Source of the DNA: Burkholderia sp. H160
GTDB taxonomy: Bacteria; Pseudomonadota; Gammaproteobacteria; Burkholderiales; Burkholderiaceae
NCBI GenBank assembly: GCA_000173575.1
Contig: ABYL01000010.1
Coordinates: 1 to 64,000 of the forward strand
Direction: 5' to 3'
DNA: 64,000 nucleotides
The notes under the pieces were generated by a model. The model worked only from the letters and a program-made list of their open reading frames with translations. It was not told where the DNA came from and searched no databases. This document shows positions 29,597 to 39,300 of this stretch, piece after piece. Within the stretch, counting starts at the first letter, position 1. Each line of letters starts with the position of its first letter. Both the position numbers and the translations under genes were made by a program.

Positions 29597-32272
29597 TTAG
29601 TCCCCGGGTCGCGCCAAGTCGCGCAACAACCCCTGCGCTTGGTCATAGCCCGGAATGTCAGAACGCAGCGCGCTCACGAGCTCGGCTATGTGAGACGCAA
29701 CTTCAGCGCGCACCACTTCGGGCGTCGGCCGCCCGAGCGGGCGCAAGCGTAGGAAGGGAATTCCCGCCGTGGAAAAGAGCCTGTCCTTGCGCTCGTCGCG
29801 CTCCTGCTGACGGTCAGTATCATGCCACGTGCTATCCACTTCGATAGCCAGCATGGGCAGATATGTAGTACTGGATACAACCACGATGTCTACGCTCGCG
29901 CGCAGGTAGTACCCGAAGTCATCCTGGTCGACCAATTCTTTCAGGCGGTCGTAGCTCATAATGCTTTGCAACGAGCAATTCGGGAACACCAGGTGGTTCG
30001 GGCACAACTGCACCACAACCTGGTAGATGCTGAACTCGCGCTCGCTGTTGAATACCTGCTTAATGGCGGCGGTACCGTTGGCCCGCACAATTCGACCTGC
30101 AACCGAGTGCTGATTTTCGCGTTCAAGAAACGGAATGATGTACGGATTCACAACGTACCCGGTCGGCGTATCCCGAATCATCCCTTCATCGAGGAGCCGC
30201 TTGTGGTGCTTCCCCGCCCAATCCGCGGACATGCCTGCATAGCGGCCAAGTTCCTCATAGCTTTTGAATCCGTCAATCTGGTGCAGCGTCGCGAGCAAGG
30301 TCTTAGCGGGTCCGCTCAGAGCAGGCCAACGGTTCACGGCCGTTCGCTCATGCTGGTCTGCCTGCTGCAACTCATCAAGTCGGCACTGGGCGCTCGCACG
30401 AATCTGTGCGAGCGCCTTGGTTGCTTGCGCGTCCTTAGTTTTCACCGCTTCAAGGAGATGCAGGTGGTCCTTCATATCCGGGACCGAGGTTTCGTCCTTC
30501 CACAACGTGGCCAGGTTGCCCTTGATGGCATCGAGCCCATCATATGAGGCGCTGAGACTTGCTGCGTAGAAGCACAGTGCATCGTACCTTGTTCCCGAGG
30601 AACTCAACTGCTCCAGGTAGCCCTTGATGAACCATCCGCGCGGCGACTCCAGGTCCGGCGAAAGCTTGCGTGATAGCTCAACAATGCGCTCGAACGCATC
30701 ACCCTTCGCCGAGAGCAACTTGTTGAACACAGCCACCGCACTGCCTTGCCACAATCTCTCGGGGTCGCCAGTCAGTTCGTCCCGCCGTGCGGCGAGTGCT
30801 TCGAGATGCGGCATCACTAGCGAAATGTCTTCTGCGCTAAGCTCGCCTTCGAGAACAGGCATAGGTTGCTTGCGCAGTTGCATGGCAGCCTGAGGATGGA
30901 CCAGCGCATCAAGGAGAAATCGCAAACGGTCGCGCAGTGTAACCGCGCTGTCCATGGCCATCCATTGGAAACGGCAGGATACTTCGCGAAGCCACGCCAG
31001 GTCCTCAAATTGCATGTGAGGCTGTTTCGTGTAGTCGGCGCCGGACGCCGCAATGGCGTGCACAAGCTTGAGATAGAGCTGACATGCTTCTCGGTAGCGC
31101 GGGTAGGCTTTCGTCAGAGGGTGAACCACGGAGATGAGAAGGTCTACCGGTGCGGGTTTTCGAAGGCTCGAGAATGCAAATGGAATCGATTCCGGGCCAC
31201 CTGCGCCCTGCACCATCAAGGCGCCCATCTCGATGTCCGAGACACGCGCATACCGGGAGAGATAATTGACTGCGCTAACCAGGTAACGGTCGCGCTCATG
31301 TTCGTTCGTCGCCAAGATGCTGCGCATCATTGCCGCGAGACCGTCGAAGAAATCGTGCGCGAAAGGTCCGGGATACCTCTCAAGGATGGCCGCGTAGTCA
31401 TTAGGCTTCGCGAAACCCATCTCCCACACGAACCCCCAGCCTGACGGCGTCAATTCCTGTCGGGATAAGTACTCGTCGCCCAAGGCTTCGCCCACGTACT
31501 CATCGGTCAGGACAGGCTCGGGAAGCTTGGCCAACGCTGCGCGCACAGTCGGCGCGTCGCCCGGTGTAGCGGCAAGCATGTCCAGCTCCGTTTGCATTGC
31601 CAGCAGCCGAATCTTGTCGTCGTCCTTGAGCGCCGGCATCTTCCAGGCTCGCGCATAGGCTTCTCTTAGCAGAAGGTCCAAGTCTGGCAGCCGCTCGAAC
31701 ACTTCCTTTTGCCCAGGAAGAAGGTCTTCGTCGTCCCAGTGCTCGTCAGGGAACATCAAGGACAGGGCTACGCTTCGCAGACGCTCAACCCATTTGAACT
31801 GCACGGGTTCCTTGCAGGCACGCGTCAATTGGTCCAGTGCGTGCAACGTGTCCTCCGACGTGAAGTCGAGCAGACGCAGATAGATATTGAACTCGTCTGC
31901 GCGATAGAACTGCGTCGCGAGTTCGGCCATGCGCATTACGGCGTCTTTGAGCGCTGACAGGTTTTGCGCTTCCACGAATTCGATTGACGAGAGGTGTGCC
32001 TTCGTCCAAGCGACAACCTTCGAACTCAGAATCCAGAACTCCGCTTCGTGGTCCGTCTTATCAACGATACTCGGCGGCGTCAGTGCGTTGACGAATTCCA
32101 ATAGCTCGTTCCACTGCTCTGCCTGGACGCAATGATGGACCTGCTTCCGAAGCTCTTCAAGCGTGATGCCAACGGGGGTTTGGGAAGCGATGCTGCTTCC
32201 TATCGAGGAAGCACGATGTTCGACTGCGGTAGCGCGTCGGGTTGCTCCGGACTTCTTGTTCTTACGGGACAC
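29597..32272 (-). CDS. Large protein with C-terminal DUF2726 nuclease-like domain
   Basis: 891 residues from GTG 32272, supported by GAGG five bases upstream; a longer frame exists to 32389. The first 750 residues are mainly helical and unrecognised. A winged-helix-like segment is visible (LGRYAGMSADWAGKHHKRLLDEGMIRDTPTGYV). The last 130 residues match DUF2726, a PD-(D/E)XK-like domain: SVDIVVVSS, LAIEVDSTWHDTDRQQERDERKDRLFSTAGIPFLRLR. An early segment (VSRKNKKSGATRR) is basic. It probably acts with the downstream helicase in a two-gene defence system. Confidence 0.75.
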   Translation of the reverse strand: MSRKNKKSGATRRATAVEHRASSIGSSIASQTPVGITLEELRKQVHHCVQAEQWNELLEFVNALTPPSIVDKTDHEAEFWILSSKVVAWTKAHLSSIEFVEAQNLSALKDAVMRMAELATQFYRADEFNIYLRLLDFTSEDTLHALDQLTRACKEPVQFKWVERLRSVALSLMFPDEHWDDEDLLPGQKEVFERLPDLDLLLREAYARAWKMPALKDDDKIRLLAMQTELDMLAATPGDAPTVRAALAKLPEPVLTDEYVGEALGDEYLSRQELTPSGWGFVWEMGFAKPNDYAAILERYPGPFAHDFFDGLAAMMRSILATNEHERDRYLVSAVNYLSRYARVSDIEMGALMVQGAGGPESIPFAFSSLRKPAPVDLLISVVHPLTKAYPRYREACQLYLKLVHAIAASGADYTKQPHMQFEDLAWLREVSCRFQWMAMDSAVTLRDRLRFLLDALVHPQAAMQLRKQPMPVLEGELSAEDISLVMPHLEALAARRDELTGDPERLWQGSAVAVFNKLLSAKGDAFERIVELSRKLSPDLESPRGWFIKGYLEQLSSSGTRYDALCFYAASLSASYDGLDAIKGNLATLWKDETSVPDMKDHLHLLEAVKTKDAQATKALAQIRASAQCRLDELQQADQHERTAVNRWPALSGPAKTLLATLHQIDGFKSYEELGRYAGMSADWAGKHHKRLLDEGMIRDTPTGYVVNPYIIPFLERENQHSVAGRIVRANGTAAIKQVFNSEREFSIYQVVVQLCPNHLVFPNCSLQSIMSYDRLKELVDQDDFGYYLRASVDIVVVSSTTYLPMLAIEVDSTWHDTDRQQERDERKDRLFSTAGIPFLRLRPLGRPTPEVVRAEVASHIAELVSALRSDIPGYDQAQGLLRDLARPGD

Positions 32273-32513
32273 ATTGGCCTCGAGATGTCGAAATGGCGGA
32301 GCAACAGCGACGTCACCGCCTGGACGGAAGCGGCTATTATCTCCGAGTGGCATCAAATGCGCTGCTCTTCGCCCGGTGCCTTGGCTCAAGTTTGGCGATG
32401 TTAAGCGAATTTATCGGAACTCAATCTCTCGCAGCACGGACTGGGCTACGTCTATCGACGACGAAGGCTCGCCAAGCGATAATGCAAAAAAATTGATAGC
32501 GGAAATCAATTCA

Positions 32514-33485
32514 ATGAATAATGAAATGCCAGAAAGCAGCATCATCAACTTCACCGAAATAACCTCGCCCACCGATTTTGAGCTTTTTACCTGCGACCTC
32601 CTAGAGTGCATGGGTTTTAAAATTGTTTTCCGCCCAGGAGAAGGTAGCGACGGAGGACGAGATATGGCCGTCGAAGAGATACGCCAAGGTAATTTTGGTG
32701 AAACAAAAATACGGTATTTGGTCAGTTGCAAGCATCTCGGCAAAGCGGTCGGCACCGGCGACGAAAAAGATGTCCCTAGCCGAGTTCACAAGCATCATTG
32801 CGACGCCTTTCTTGGGGTATATTCAAGCCACCCGAGTCAGACACTGGTTGACGACTTCAATGGGTGGCAGACACATCCTGACAGGTCAAAGGCCTTCGAA
32901 GCGACGATTTTAGACGGAAGCAAAATCAGAAAGCAGTTGCTTGAGCTTCCATCTGGTCAACGGCTGGTACAACAGTATTTTCCCAAGGCGGCTCTTGCCC
33001 ACCGACGTTTGCAGACGGAGAGTAATATATATCGTAAACGGCCGATTTTCAGATGCGCTGACTGCGGGATTGATATTCTTCAGAGCTTCCAGGGTTCAGT
33101 TTTAGTTGAGGCAACCCATGGACCTGTTCTGCATCCTTCGGGCAATCCAGAACGAGACCTTAAAAACCGTCGCCACGTTTCTGGAGTTAAAATTTTCTGC
33201 CCGGAACACACGCCAACTTTACGCCATTATAACGGCGAAGATTCCAGCCTCCACAGTATTTCGGATTTGATTGAACCAAGGGCTTTCATGGCGCTCCTCA
33301 ACAATGGCCTAAAGCAATCGTATTATTGGCCCCCTTACTTCAACGACGAAAACGCATTCATTCGATGGTTCAGGCTGATACAAGGGCTCTTCTATTTTGT
33401 GGCCCGTGGCCGGGAACCAATGGCGGCTTTAGAAGGAATGGCCGCACTCAACGACCAATATTTCAATCCTCCCTGGACTTTATAG
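32514..33485 (+). CDS. Mrr-like restriction endonuclease family protein
   Basis: 323 residues from ATG 32514; the frame remains open upstream but there overlaps the divergent gene. The N-terminal region shows an Mrr-cat/PD-(D/E)XK arrangement: TDFELFTCDLLECMGFKIVFRPGEGSDGGRDM with the acidic residue at about 50, then RYLVSCKHLGKAV with Lys73; Ser replaces the usual Glu/Gln of (E/Q)xK. Later Cys pairs (FRCADCGIDIL, FCPEH) may form a zinc-binding element. Base composition is among the lowest in GC of the window. No methyltransferase is adjacent, so this may be a modification-dependent or abortive nuclease; inference. Confidence 0.7.
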   Translation: MNNEMPESSIINFTEITSPTDFELFTCDLLECMGFKIVFRPGEGSDGGRDMAVEEIRQGNFGETKIRYLVSCKHLGKAVGTGDEKDVPSRVHKHHCDAFLGVYSSHPSQTLVDDFNGWQTHPDRSKAFEATILDGSKIRKQLLELPSGQRLVQQYFPKAALAHRRLQTESNIYRKRPIFRCADCGIDILQSFQGSVLVEATHGPVLHPSGNPERDLKNRRHVSGVKIFCPEHTPTLRHYNGEDSSLHSISDLIEPRAFMALLNNGLKQSYYWPPYFNDENAFIRWFRLIQGLFYFVARGREPMAALEGMAALNDQYFNPPWTL

Positions 33486-33796
33486 GAAGGACCGCATCGG
33501 CTTCCATGCGAGTCGCCGTGTGGGACTTTCTATCTGTAGTTGCACGAGGCGATTATCTGCTTCGGCGAGGCCCGCAAGAGTTCGAGTCCTCCGGGACTTT
33601 CTTGGCAACGAGACGGAAGTACCCAGCTTCGAGTCCAAAGCCCGAGCTCAGGCGGACGCTGCTCGGGTCTGCGCGGGTGTCGACTCGTCCATCGAGGCTC
33701 CATTGCCTTGGTCTCCGTACGTCGTCTCGCGTTCTCAAAGCGCATCTATGCGATGCTTGCTCAAAATGAAGACGGCACATCCATACCGCCGCCACG
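33486..33796. other. Gap without a supported gene
   Basis: About 310 bases between the converging nuclease and XRE genes. Several short frames overlap here, none convincing. A segment near 33585 (AGAGTTCGAGTCCTC) resembles a tRNA T-arm, but its arms do not pair. Confidence 0.4.
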
Positions 33797-34033
33797 TTAG
33801 TCGACAAGCAACTCCGCCGGGTCCACCCCGAGACCCAGCGCCAGCTTCTGTAGGTTATCGAGCGTAATGTTCGTCGCCGCCCGTTCAATGTGACTTACGT
33901 ATGTTCGGTGGAAGCCGCATTGGACGCTGAGCAATTCCTGGGAGATGCCCTTTTCCAAACGAAGGCGCCGGACATGCTCTGCCAGCCGGCGCCGGAGGTA
34001 CGGGTCGATGTCTTTGCTGTCAGTTTCGGTCAT
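33797..34033 (-). CDS. XRE-family transcriptional regulator
   Basis: 78 residues, essentially a single Cro/CI helix-turn-helix: LAEHVRRLRLEKGISQELLSVQCGFHRTYVSHIERAATNITLDNLQKLALGLGVDPAELL. Length and composition are those of small controller proteins seen next to restriction or defence genes. Three regularly spaced repeats lie 43-82 nt upstream of its start, in the divergent intergenic region shared with a zinc-ribbon protein gene. Autoregulation and control of the divergent gene are inferred. Confidence 0.92.
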   Translation of the reverse strand: MTETDSKDIDPYLRRRLAEHVRRLRLEKGISQELLSVQCGFHRTYVSHIERAATNITLDNLQKLALGLGVDPAELLVD

Positions 34034-34075
34034 GCCCGCGAGGGTGGCGCAACATGACCTTTCCGTCTACCTCCC

Positions 34076-34115
34076 AAACGTATACTGCCTAAACATATAC
34101 TTCGTAAACGTATAC
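34076..34115. promoter_or_regulatory. Three-copy iterated operator AAACRTATAC with 15-bp period
   Basis: AAACGTATAC at 34076, AAACATATAC at 34091 and AAACGTATAC at 34106. Each has the palindromic core RTATAC, and the copies are spaced exactly 15 bp apart. The array lies between the divergent XRE gene and the zinc-ribbon gene and overlaps a promoter-like TATACAAT. It is the likely binding site of the XRE protein. Confidence 0.7.
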
Positions 34116-34221
34116 AATAGCCTCTTCACGGTAGATGCTTGCCACCGAGGGGGCTCTCGCACGTCGACTCCCCTTGAAGACAAGCGCATCGATAAGATAG
34201 AACGACGGAGGTTCTTCGGTA

Positions 34222-34770
34222 ATGGTTCACAGTGTGCGTCTTGGCGACAAGATGCTCAACGTACAGCGTCCTAGCCTTACGGCCGAGCAAAGCCACCTGA
34301 TTTCGCGGTACCCGCTTTTTTTTCGTGCAGCTCGGAACCCGGAGGCATACCCGTCGAACCTTGCAAATTTCGGCATTCAATGCGGTCGTGGCTGGTATCC
34401 AATCATCGAGGCCGCCGCACGAGAGATTGAGCAAGAGCTACGCACGATGTGGTCCGAACCGTTCAAGAATCCGGAGAGTCTCTCGGCCATGGAAGAAGAG
34501 CTTCTTTCCGGCAGGAGGGCCTACCCCCTGCTTCCATTTTGCAGAGACGTCAGCCAAGTTGGGGGCGAACTGGTTATGGACATTGAGTGTGGCGACCTTT
34601 GTGACATGGCCGCGTGGAGACGTCTCCGCAAATCAGTAGAGCACGCGGCAACCAAGTCTCGTTACACGTGCGAAAGCTGTGGAAAACCGGGGAAATTCCG
34701 GGAGATTAACTGGCGACACGTCTACTGCGATGGATGCATAGCCCCTTCCGGTCGCAACTATCCAACGTAG
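34222..34770 (+). CDS. Hypothetical protein with C-terminal zinc ribbon
   Basis: 182 residues, with GGAGG upstream of ATG 34222. The N-terminal part is mixed alpha/beta (YPLFFRAARNPEAYPSNLANFGIQCGRGWYPIIEAAAREIE). The C-terminus carries two Cys pairs (YTCESCGKPG and VYCDGCIAP), spaced as in a zinc ribbon. No enzymatic motif is visible. It is divergent from the XRE regulator across the iterated operator, so it is probably under its control. Function not recognised. Confidence 0.65.
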   Translation: MVHSVRLGDKMLNVQRPSLTAEQSHLISRYPLFFRAARNPEAYPSNLANFGIQCGRGWYPIIEAAAREIEQELRTMWSEPFKNPESLSAMEEELLSGRRAYPLLPFCRDVSQVGGELVMDIECGDLCDMAAWRRLRKSVEHAATKSRYTCESCGKPGKFREINWRHVYCDGCIAPSGRNYPT

Positions 34771-34863
34771 CAACATCAAATTGACCAGCGCTCAACCGCC
34801 ATGTCGGCCGCCCCGCCATTTGGCATCCGTCGGAGTTGTTCGCCTGATACATGGGAGGTAAAG

Positions 34864-35211
34864 ATGAGGAAGCGATTTGTCCCCGACGACTTCCCGAGGG
34901 AGTTGGGGCTGGGCATCGTGTCCGGCGCGCAGCCGAAGCTCCTGCTGCACGGGAAAGACGGGCAGTACTACTCGGGTCTCACGGACCACGAACTCTGGAT
35001 GCGTTATGACGTGTGCGAGGACCTCACTCGCCAGCTAGCAGCGTACGCCACACGAAAAATCTCCGAGTTCGGCTGGACGCGGGACGATGCTCTAAGTCGC
35101 GTCGGAAACAGTGTGGCTCGCAAGATTAGCGAGGGCAGTTGGGAAATTTCGGTCGCAGAGTCACTCTGGATAATGAAGCGCATGCATGAATTGTTACCCG
35201 ACTCACCTTGA
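34864..35211 (+). CDS. Small hypothetical protein
   Basis: 115 residues from ATG 34864, chosen over 34801 because of the ribosome site GGGAGGTAAAG. Soluble, with an N-terminal basic stretch (MRKRFVPDDFPREL) and a helical second half. No recognised family. It follows the zinc-ribbon gene by 94 nt on the same strand and may share its transcript. Confidence 0.6.
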   Translation: MRKRFVPDDFPRELGLGIVSGAQPKLLLHGKDGQYYSGLTDHELWMRYDVCEDLTRQLAAYATRKISEFGWTRDDALSRVGNSVARKISEGSWEISVAESLWIMKRMHELLPDSP

Positions 35212-35391
35212 GATGCTCCACAACGTGAGCGAATTTTGAACTGGCGAGAGTCTAATCGTCGTTAGCCTTGAGCGAATCCGGTTCGAGTGAGAGCACGAGT
35301 CCGGTTGGCGTGCGCGAAATGCGGGTTTCGGGGCTAGACTCCGGCCGCCGCCTGCGTTCGTCGAAGTACGGCGACCTCTGCGAGGACAGTA

Positions 35392-35886
35392 ATGAAAGTG
35401 CGCACGCGCGTCAAACTAAACACCGCACAACACATGCAAGAACGCGAGTTGAATCGCCGGCGCCCAACGAACCTACTGCTCGAGGACGCCATTTCTGCGC
35501 TTAACGACGTCGTAGCCGGGCGCGTATGGACAGAGGCGGAACTTCGCAATCGACGCTCGTCTAGGGAGCATCTGGCCGCCATGCCGAATGTCGGCACCGG
35601 TTACGACTTTATCCGCTCTGGCGGACAGAGCGGCGTCCGCATCCGCTATCATCGCGCTAGTGTCCATCGGGCGACAAAGAGACTCAACGGCAAAGGGCAA
35701 GCAATCATCGCTCGTCTAGCACACATTGTCTGCATGCAGGGACCTGAGGCCGCACAGGCGGTTCTCGCTCTGCCGGCGTGGCGCGTCGGACATATAGTCA
35801 AAGCGGTGCTCCGTCGCAAGCAAAGGGGGGCAGAAAAGCGAGGCCGATTCAGGCGGCGTCGCAAAGGTTACATCTTTCGTACTTGA
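35392..35886 (+). CDS. Small basic hypothetical protein
   Basis: 164 residues from ATG 35392, with GAGG six bases upstream. Very basic, especially at the C-terminus (LRRKQRGAEKRGRFRRRRKGY), suggesting nucleic-acid binding. The N-terminus (NTAQHMQERELNRRRPTNLLLEDAISALNDVVAGRVWTEAEL) is helical. No family recognised. It lies alone between stretches without genes. Confidence 0.55.
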   Translation: MKVRTRVKLNTAQHMQERELNRRRPTNLLLEDAISALNDVVAGRVWTEAELRNRRSSREHLAAMPNVGTGYDFIRSGGQSGVRIRYHRASVHRATKRLNGKGQAIIARLAHIVCMQGPEAAQAVLALPAWRVGHIVKAVLRRKQRGAEKRGRFRRRRKGYIFRT

Positions 35887-36380
35887 AACCACAGGTGACC
35901 GACGTTGGTCATGGCTTGCGCCCCACGCGCTGCGTCGCAGTCCATGCCCCATACAACGGCTTCGTCGTCTGGGTAACGCTATCATCGTACTTCCCCATTG
36001 TCGCGCCCAATCGAGCGCAACCTCACGCCAGTCAGCTACGCATGCAAGGCCATGCCGCTCCGCACACCTGCTTACCCGGTCCCTCGTTCGGGGCGGCGGT
36101 TTCGATTGCGAGGCTTGTGACGACAGCAGGACACAGAACCTGCGAGCTGCGGCTTCGCGTGTCTGATGCTCACAAAGTGCGCCTCAATTTTGTCATAAGG
36201 AACCTTCGAAATATTCATTCAGCATAATTCGAAGACACACTACCCTATCCACACGGCAAAACGTTTCACGTTTCCGCGGCATTTCTCCTTGAGATGCATC
36301 GCTGTAAGATAGCTTCCGAGGCGACACCAAAACCGCCTCCCACAACAGGACAAAACTATTATTCATAAGCAGGGGCAGCT
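35887..36380. other. Gap without a supported gene
   Basis: About 495 bases. A plus-strand frame crosses its first half but lacks a ribosome site and a plausible composition. The AT-richer part after 36180 probably holds the promoter of the large membrane protein gene. Confidence 0.4.
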
Positions 36381-39300
36381 TTGGTCTCAACTCTACTCGC
36401 AATACTACCGGCATGGGCCACTGGCAGAATAGAGCCAAAGGCACGTAGCGAGGTCCGGAAGTGGACGAAGAATAATGCGACGCTACGTACGCTACGTTAT
36501 GGTCGGTTTCGCAGAGTCCTTATTGCGAGTTCAGACCGCCCCGTCACATTCGCGTTTTTCGCGGGCGTGATTGCAGCTGCCATCGCATACATCGCGGACA
36601 ATCAGAAATTCGTCAAGTTTTTGCATATTCCGGCTCCGGCGCTGAAGAGCGACTTCGATTTCGCTGCGTACACAGGGGTGCCGTGGGCCGTTCAAGCGAC
36701 ACTCGTCGCATTGGTTTATCCAATTGTGCTGTCGTTCATTGCACTGATGCTACAACGTAGGGCGCACTCGACTGCCGCACTGCGAGCATACGTGCTCGAC
36801 TCCGCCGTTGTTCCGGCTGGTGCCAGCTCCGTCGGTCTGCTGGTGTTCATGGGTGGGGAATACTTCGCATCTCCGTACGCGGCTGTGAAGGACATGGCAG
36901 TGTTGATGGCGCCGTTGCTCGTAATGAATGGGACGTGGCTACTCATCAACGTCCTACTCACTGGCTTCTTTCTAAGCCGCACTATCCGATTCATTCAGGA
37001 GGAAGAGCAACAGCATGTGTTCAGCAGAGTAGCGGTCGACGTCGCCCTCCGCGCGGAGCTGACTTCAGCGGTAAAGCAACACGTGTTCGCTAACGCGGCG
37101 CAATCTGAGTGGGACTTCCCAGGATTCAGCCGTGGCAACGAACGCGAACCGCAAGTAGTCATGTATTCGCTCGAGTCGGCAAAGGCCGCCGTTACGTGCG
37201 ACCTGAGGGCGAGCCGGACTCTTAAGGACGTCCATCTACATTTGCTTTGTATCGTGGCAAGACGTTGGTCTCAGAGGGCTGCAGCAATGGCAGATGCTGG
37301 GAAACGTAAAGCCCCGCGTCTTGTCTTTCGTCCGAGAATCGGTGAAGCGTACTCTGGCGAAGTTGCGCTATGCTCGGTGGAGGATGGACCGTCTCTTACT
37401 TTTCTTGAACAAGCGCTCGTCCGAAGCGCATTCTGGTTCCGCTCGTCAAGGCAAGCCGCGCTCTCGCTTTCCACCCGAAAAATGCTCGAGGAAATCGGAG
37501 GTGAGGTCGAGACTCTCGCTGAAGGTGGACGGTTCAATGCAGCGCAGGAGCGCTTGCGGGACATGCTGCGCCTTCATGAGACTTTACTGCTCGCTTGCGC
37601 CGCCGACGCTGAAGGCCTGACTGGCAACGCCGCGACCATCGGCACATCACCCTACTCTTGGGGCGATGATACCTTCGAGCTGAATTGGCTCTACTCCTAC
37701 CGAGATATTGGTCGTGTCGCTGTCGCCAACCTGGAAGAAGACCCGCGCCTATTCAGAGCGCTCGCTGTCGTACCTGCAAGCATTTCGGCAGCACTACCCT
37801 CGAGACCTGCGAAACTGCTGATAGACGCCCAGTTAGTCGGGATGAACTTAATGTACCAACTCGCAAATTGGTGGACTCACAAAGCGGAGGCGACTTTGGT
37901 ACCGGGCACGCCCTTCAGTGGAACCTTGCCGGCGCCATTGGGCAAAGTCTATGAAAATGCGGTCGTGTCGTTCATCGGAAGCTGGGGATATATCACGGTC
38001 GATGTCCCAGACAGCGACGAAGGAAACGACGTCGAAGTCTGGCAAGCACTTCAATCCAGAGCCTCCGTCTACGCGAGACACATTCAGAATTCCGCCCTTC
38101 TCTTCTTGAACGCCGTCGCGCGTCGAGATGACATCGGCTCCACGTGGTTTCTCGAGAATTTCCTAAAGTGGTGGGGCAATCGCAGTTACGACCTTGACTG
38201 TGCCGACGTAGAGTACGACTACCGAGTAAACGACGTAACTTTAAGGCTCGCTGAGAAGAGCTGGGTTGAGGCCAGTGAATTTCTGTGGGACGGCGGCGAG
38301 CCAATCTCTATCGACTTCGCCAACAAGGCTCTAAATCTTGCGCTGCGCAAGTGCTGGGAAAGCTTCCGCCTGTACATGATTCTCCTGCTCATCGAGAATG
38401 CCGGTGCGACTCCCAGTGCGGACAATCGAGAGCTGAAACATGCCGCAGCTCTCATCAGCGGCTCAGCACAGCGGCCAGGCGGCAATGTCGACGCGTGGCA
38501 AATCGAATCTGTCGATGGGGTTCTAAACAGACTGCTCTCCGAACTCTTCGGGGTCGAGACGGACGTAGCGCGGATTAATGGATTCGCGGAGAGTCTTCGC
38601 TGGGAAAGCGAGAAGCCCGAAGTTTCGGGATGGATTTACAGCTCATCTGCGGCCCCAGCCGACCTCGAATCAATGACGCGGGCACACGCCATCTTGTTGG
38701 TCGCTCTGGCTGAGCGTCGCCGCCCGTCGCCCGATACGAGCAAAGCGTTGATAGAACGCTGGTGGAAGGACATTGACAAACTGGATTCTGTAGCTAGCTT
38801 CCTCGTAAATTTACGCAAAGAGGTGCTTTCGCCTGCATTCGATGCCATTGGACCGGTGGTGACCATCCTTCAGTCCCACCTCAATAAGGACCACAGTTTC
38901 CGAGTGGGCCGTTTGGCAGTCGCCAAAGAAGCTAAAAATCTGGCCAAGGTCTCCCGGCACGAGCGACGTATAACGTTGCGCGCACTTCCTGTGGCGACGG
39001 ACGCAATAGCGCGTCTAACGAAGGGAGTTGAATTGCTGGTCTTCGACCCGTCAAAACTACCCGGCCCTGTAAGAGCACTACGTTATGACGCGAAGCTCAA
39101 GGCTCCCAAACTGAGCCGTTCGTTTGTATCCGAGAAGAGGCGCTACCAAGCTGGCTTCGAGAAAGGAGCAGACGAAGGGTTCGTTAAGTTCGTCGCCAAT
39201 CACGTACGCGGGTATCTCGTTTTCCGCGCGTTCAATGCCCTTCTCGACCGGATTGACGCTCAACCCGTCAACCGTCCTGATTTGCGAACCGACTTCCAGG

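Noticed and set aside
33575..33610. tRNA T-arm-like string (GTTCGAGTCC)
   Set aside because: The flanking five bases do not pair, and no acceptor, D or anticodon arms could be found, so it is not a tRNA or a tRNA attachment site.
35778..36227. 149-codon plus-strand frame after the small basic protein
   Set aside because: Begins inside the preceding gene, no ribosome site, and no plausible protein character.
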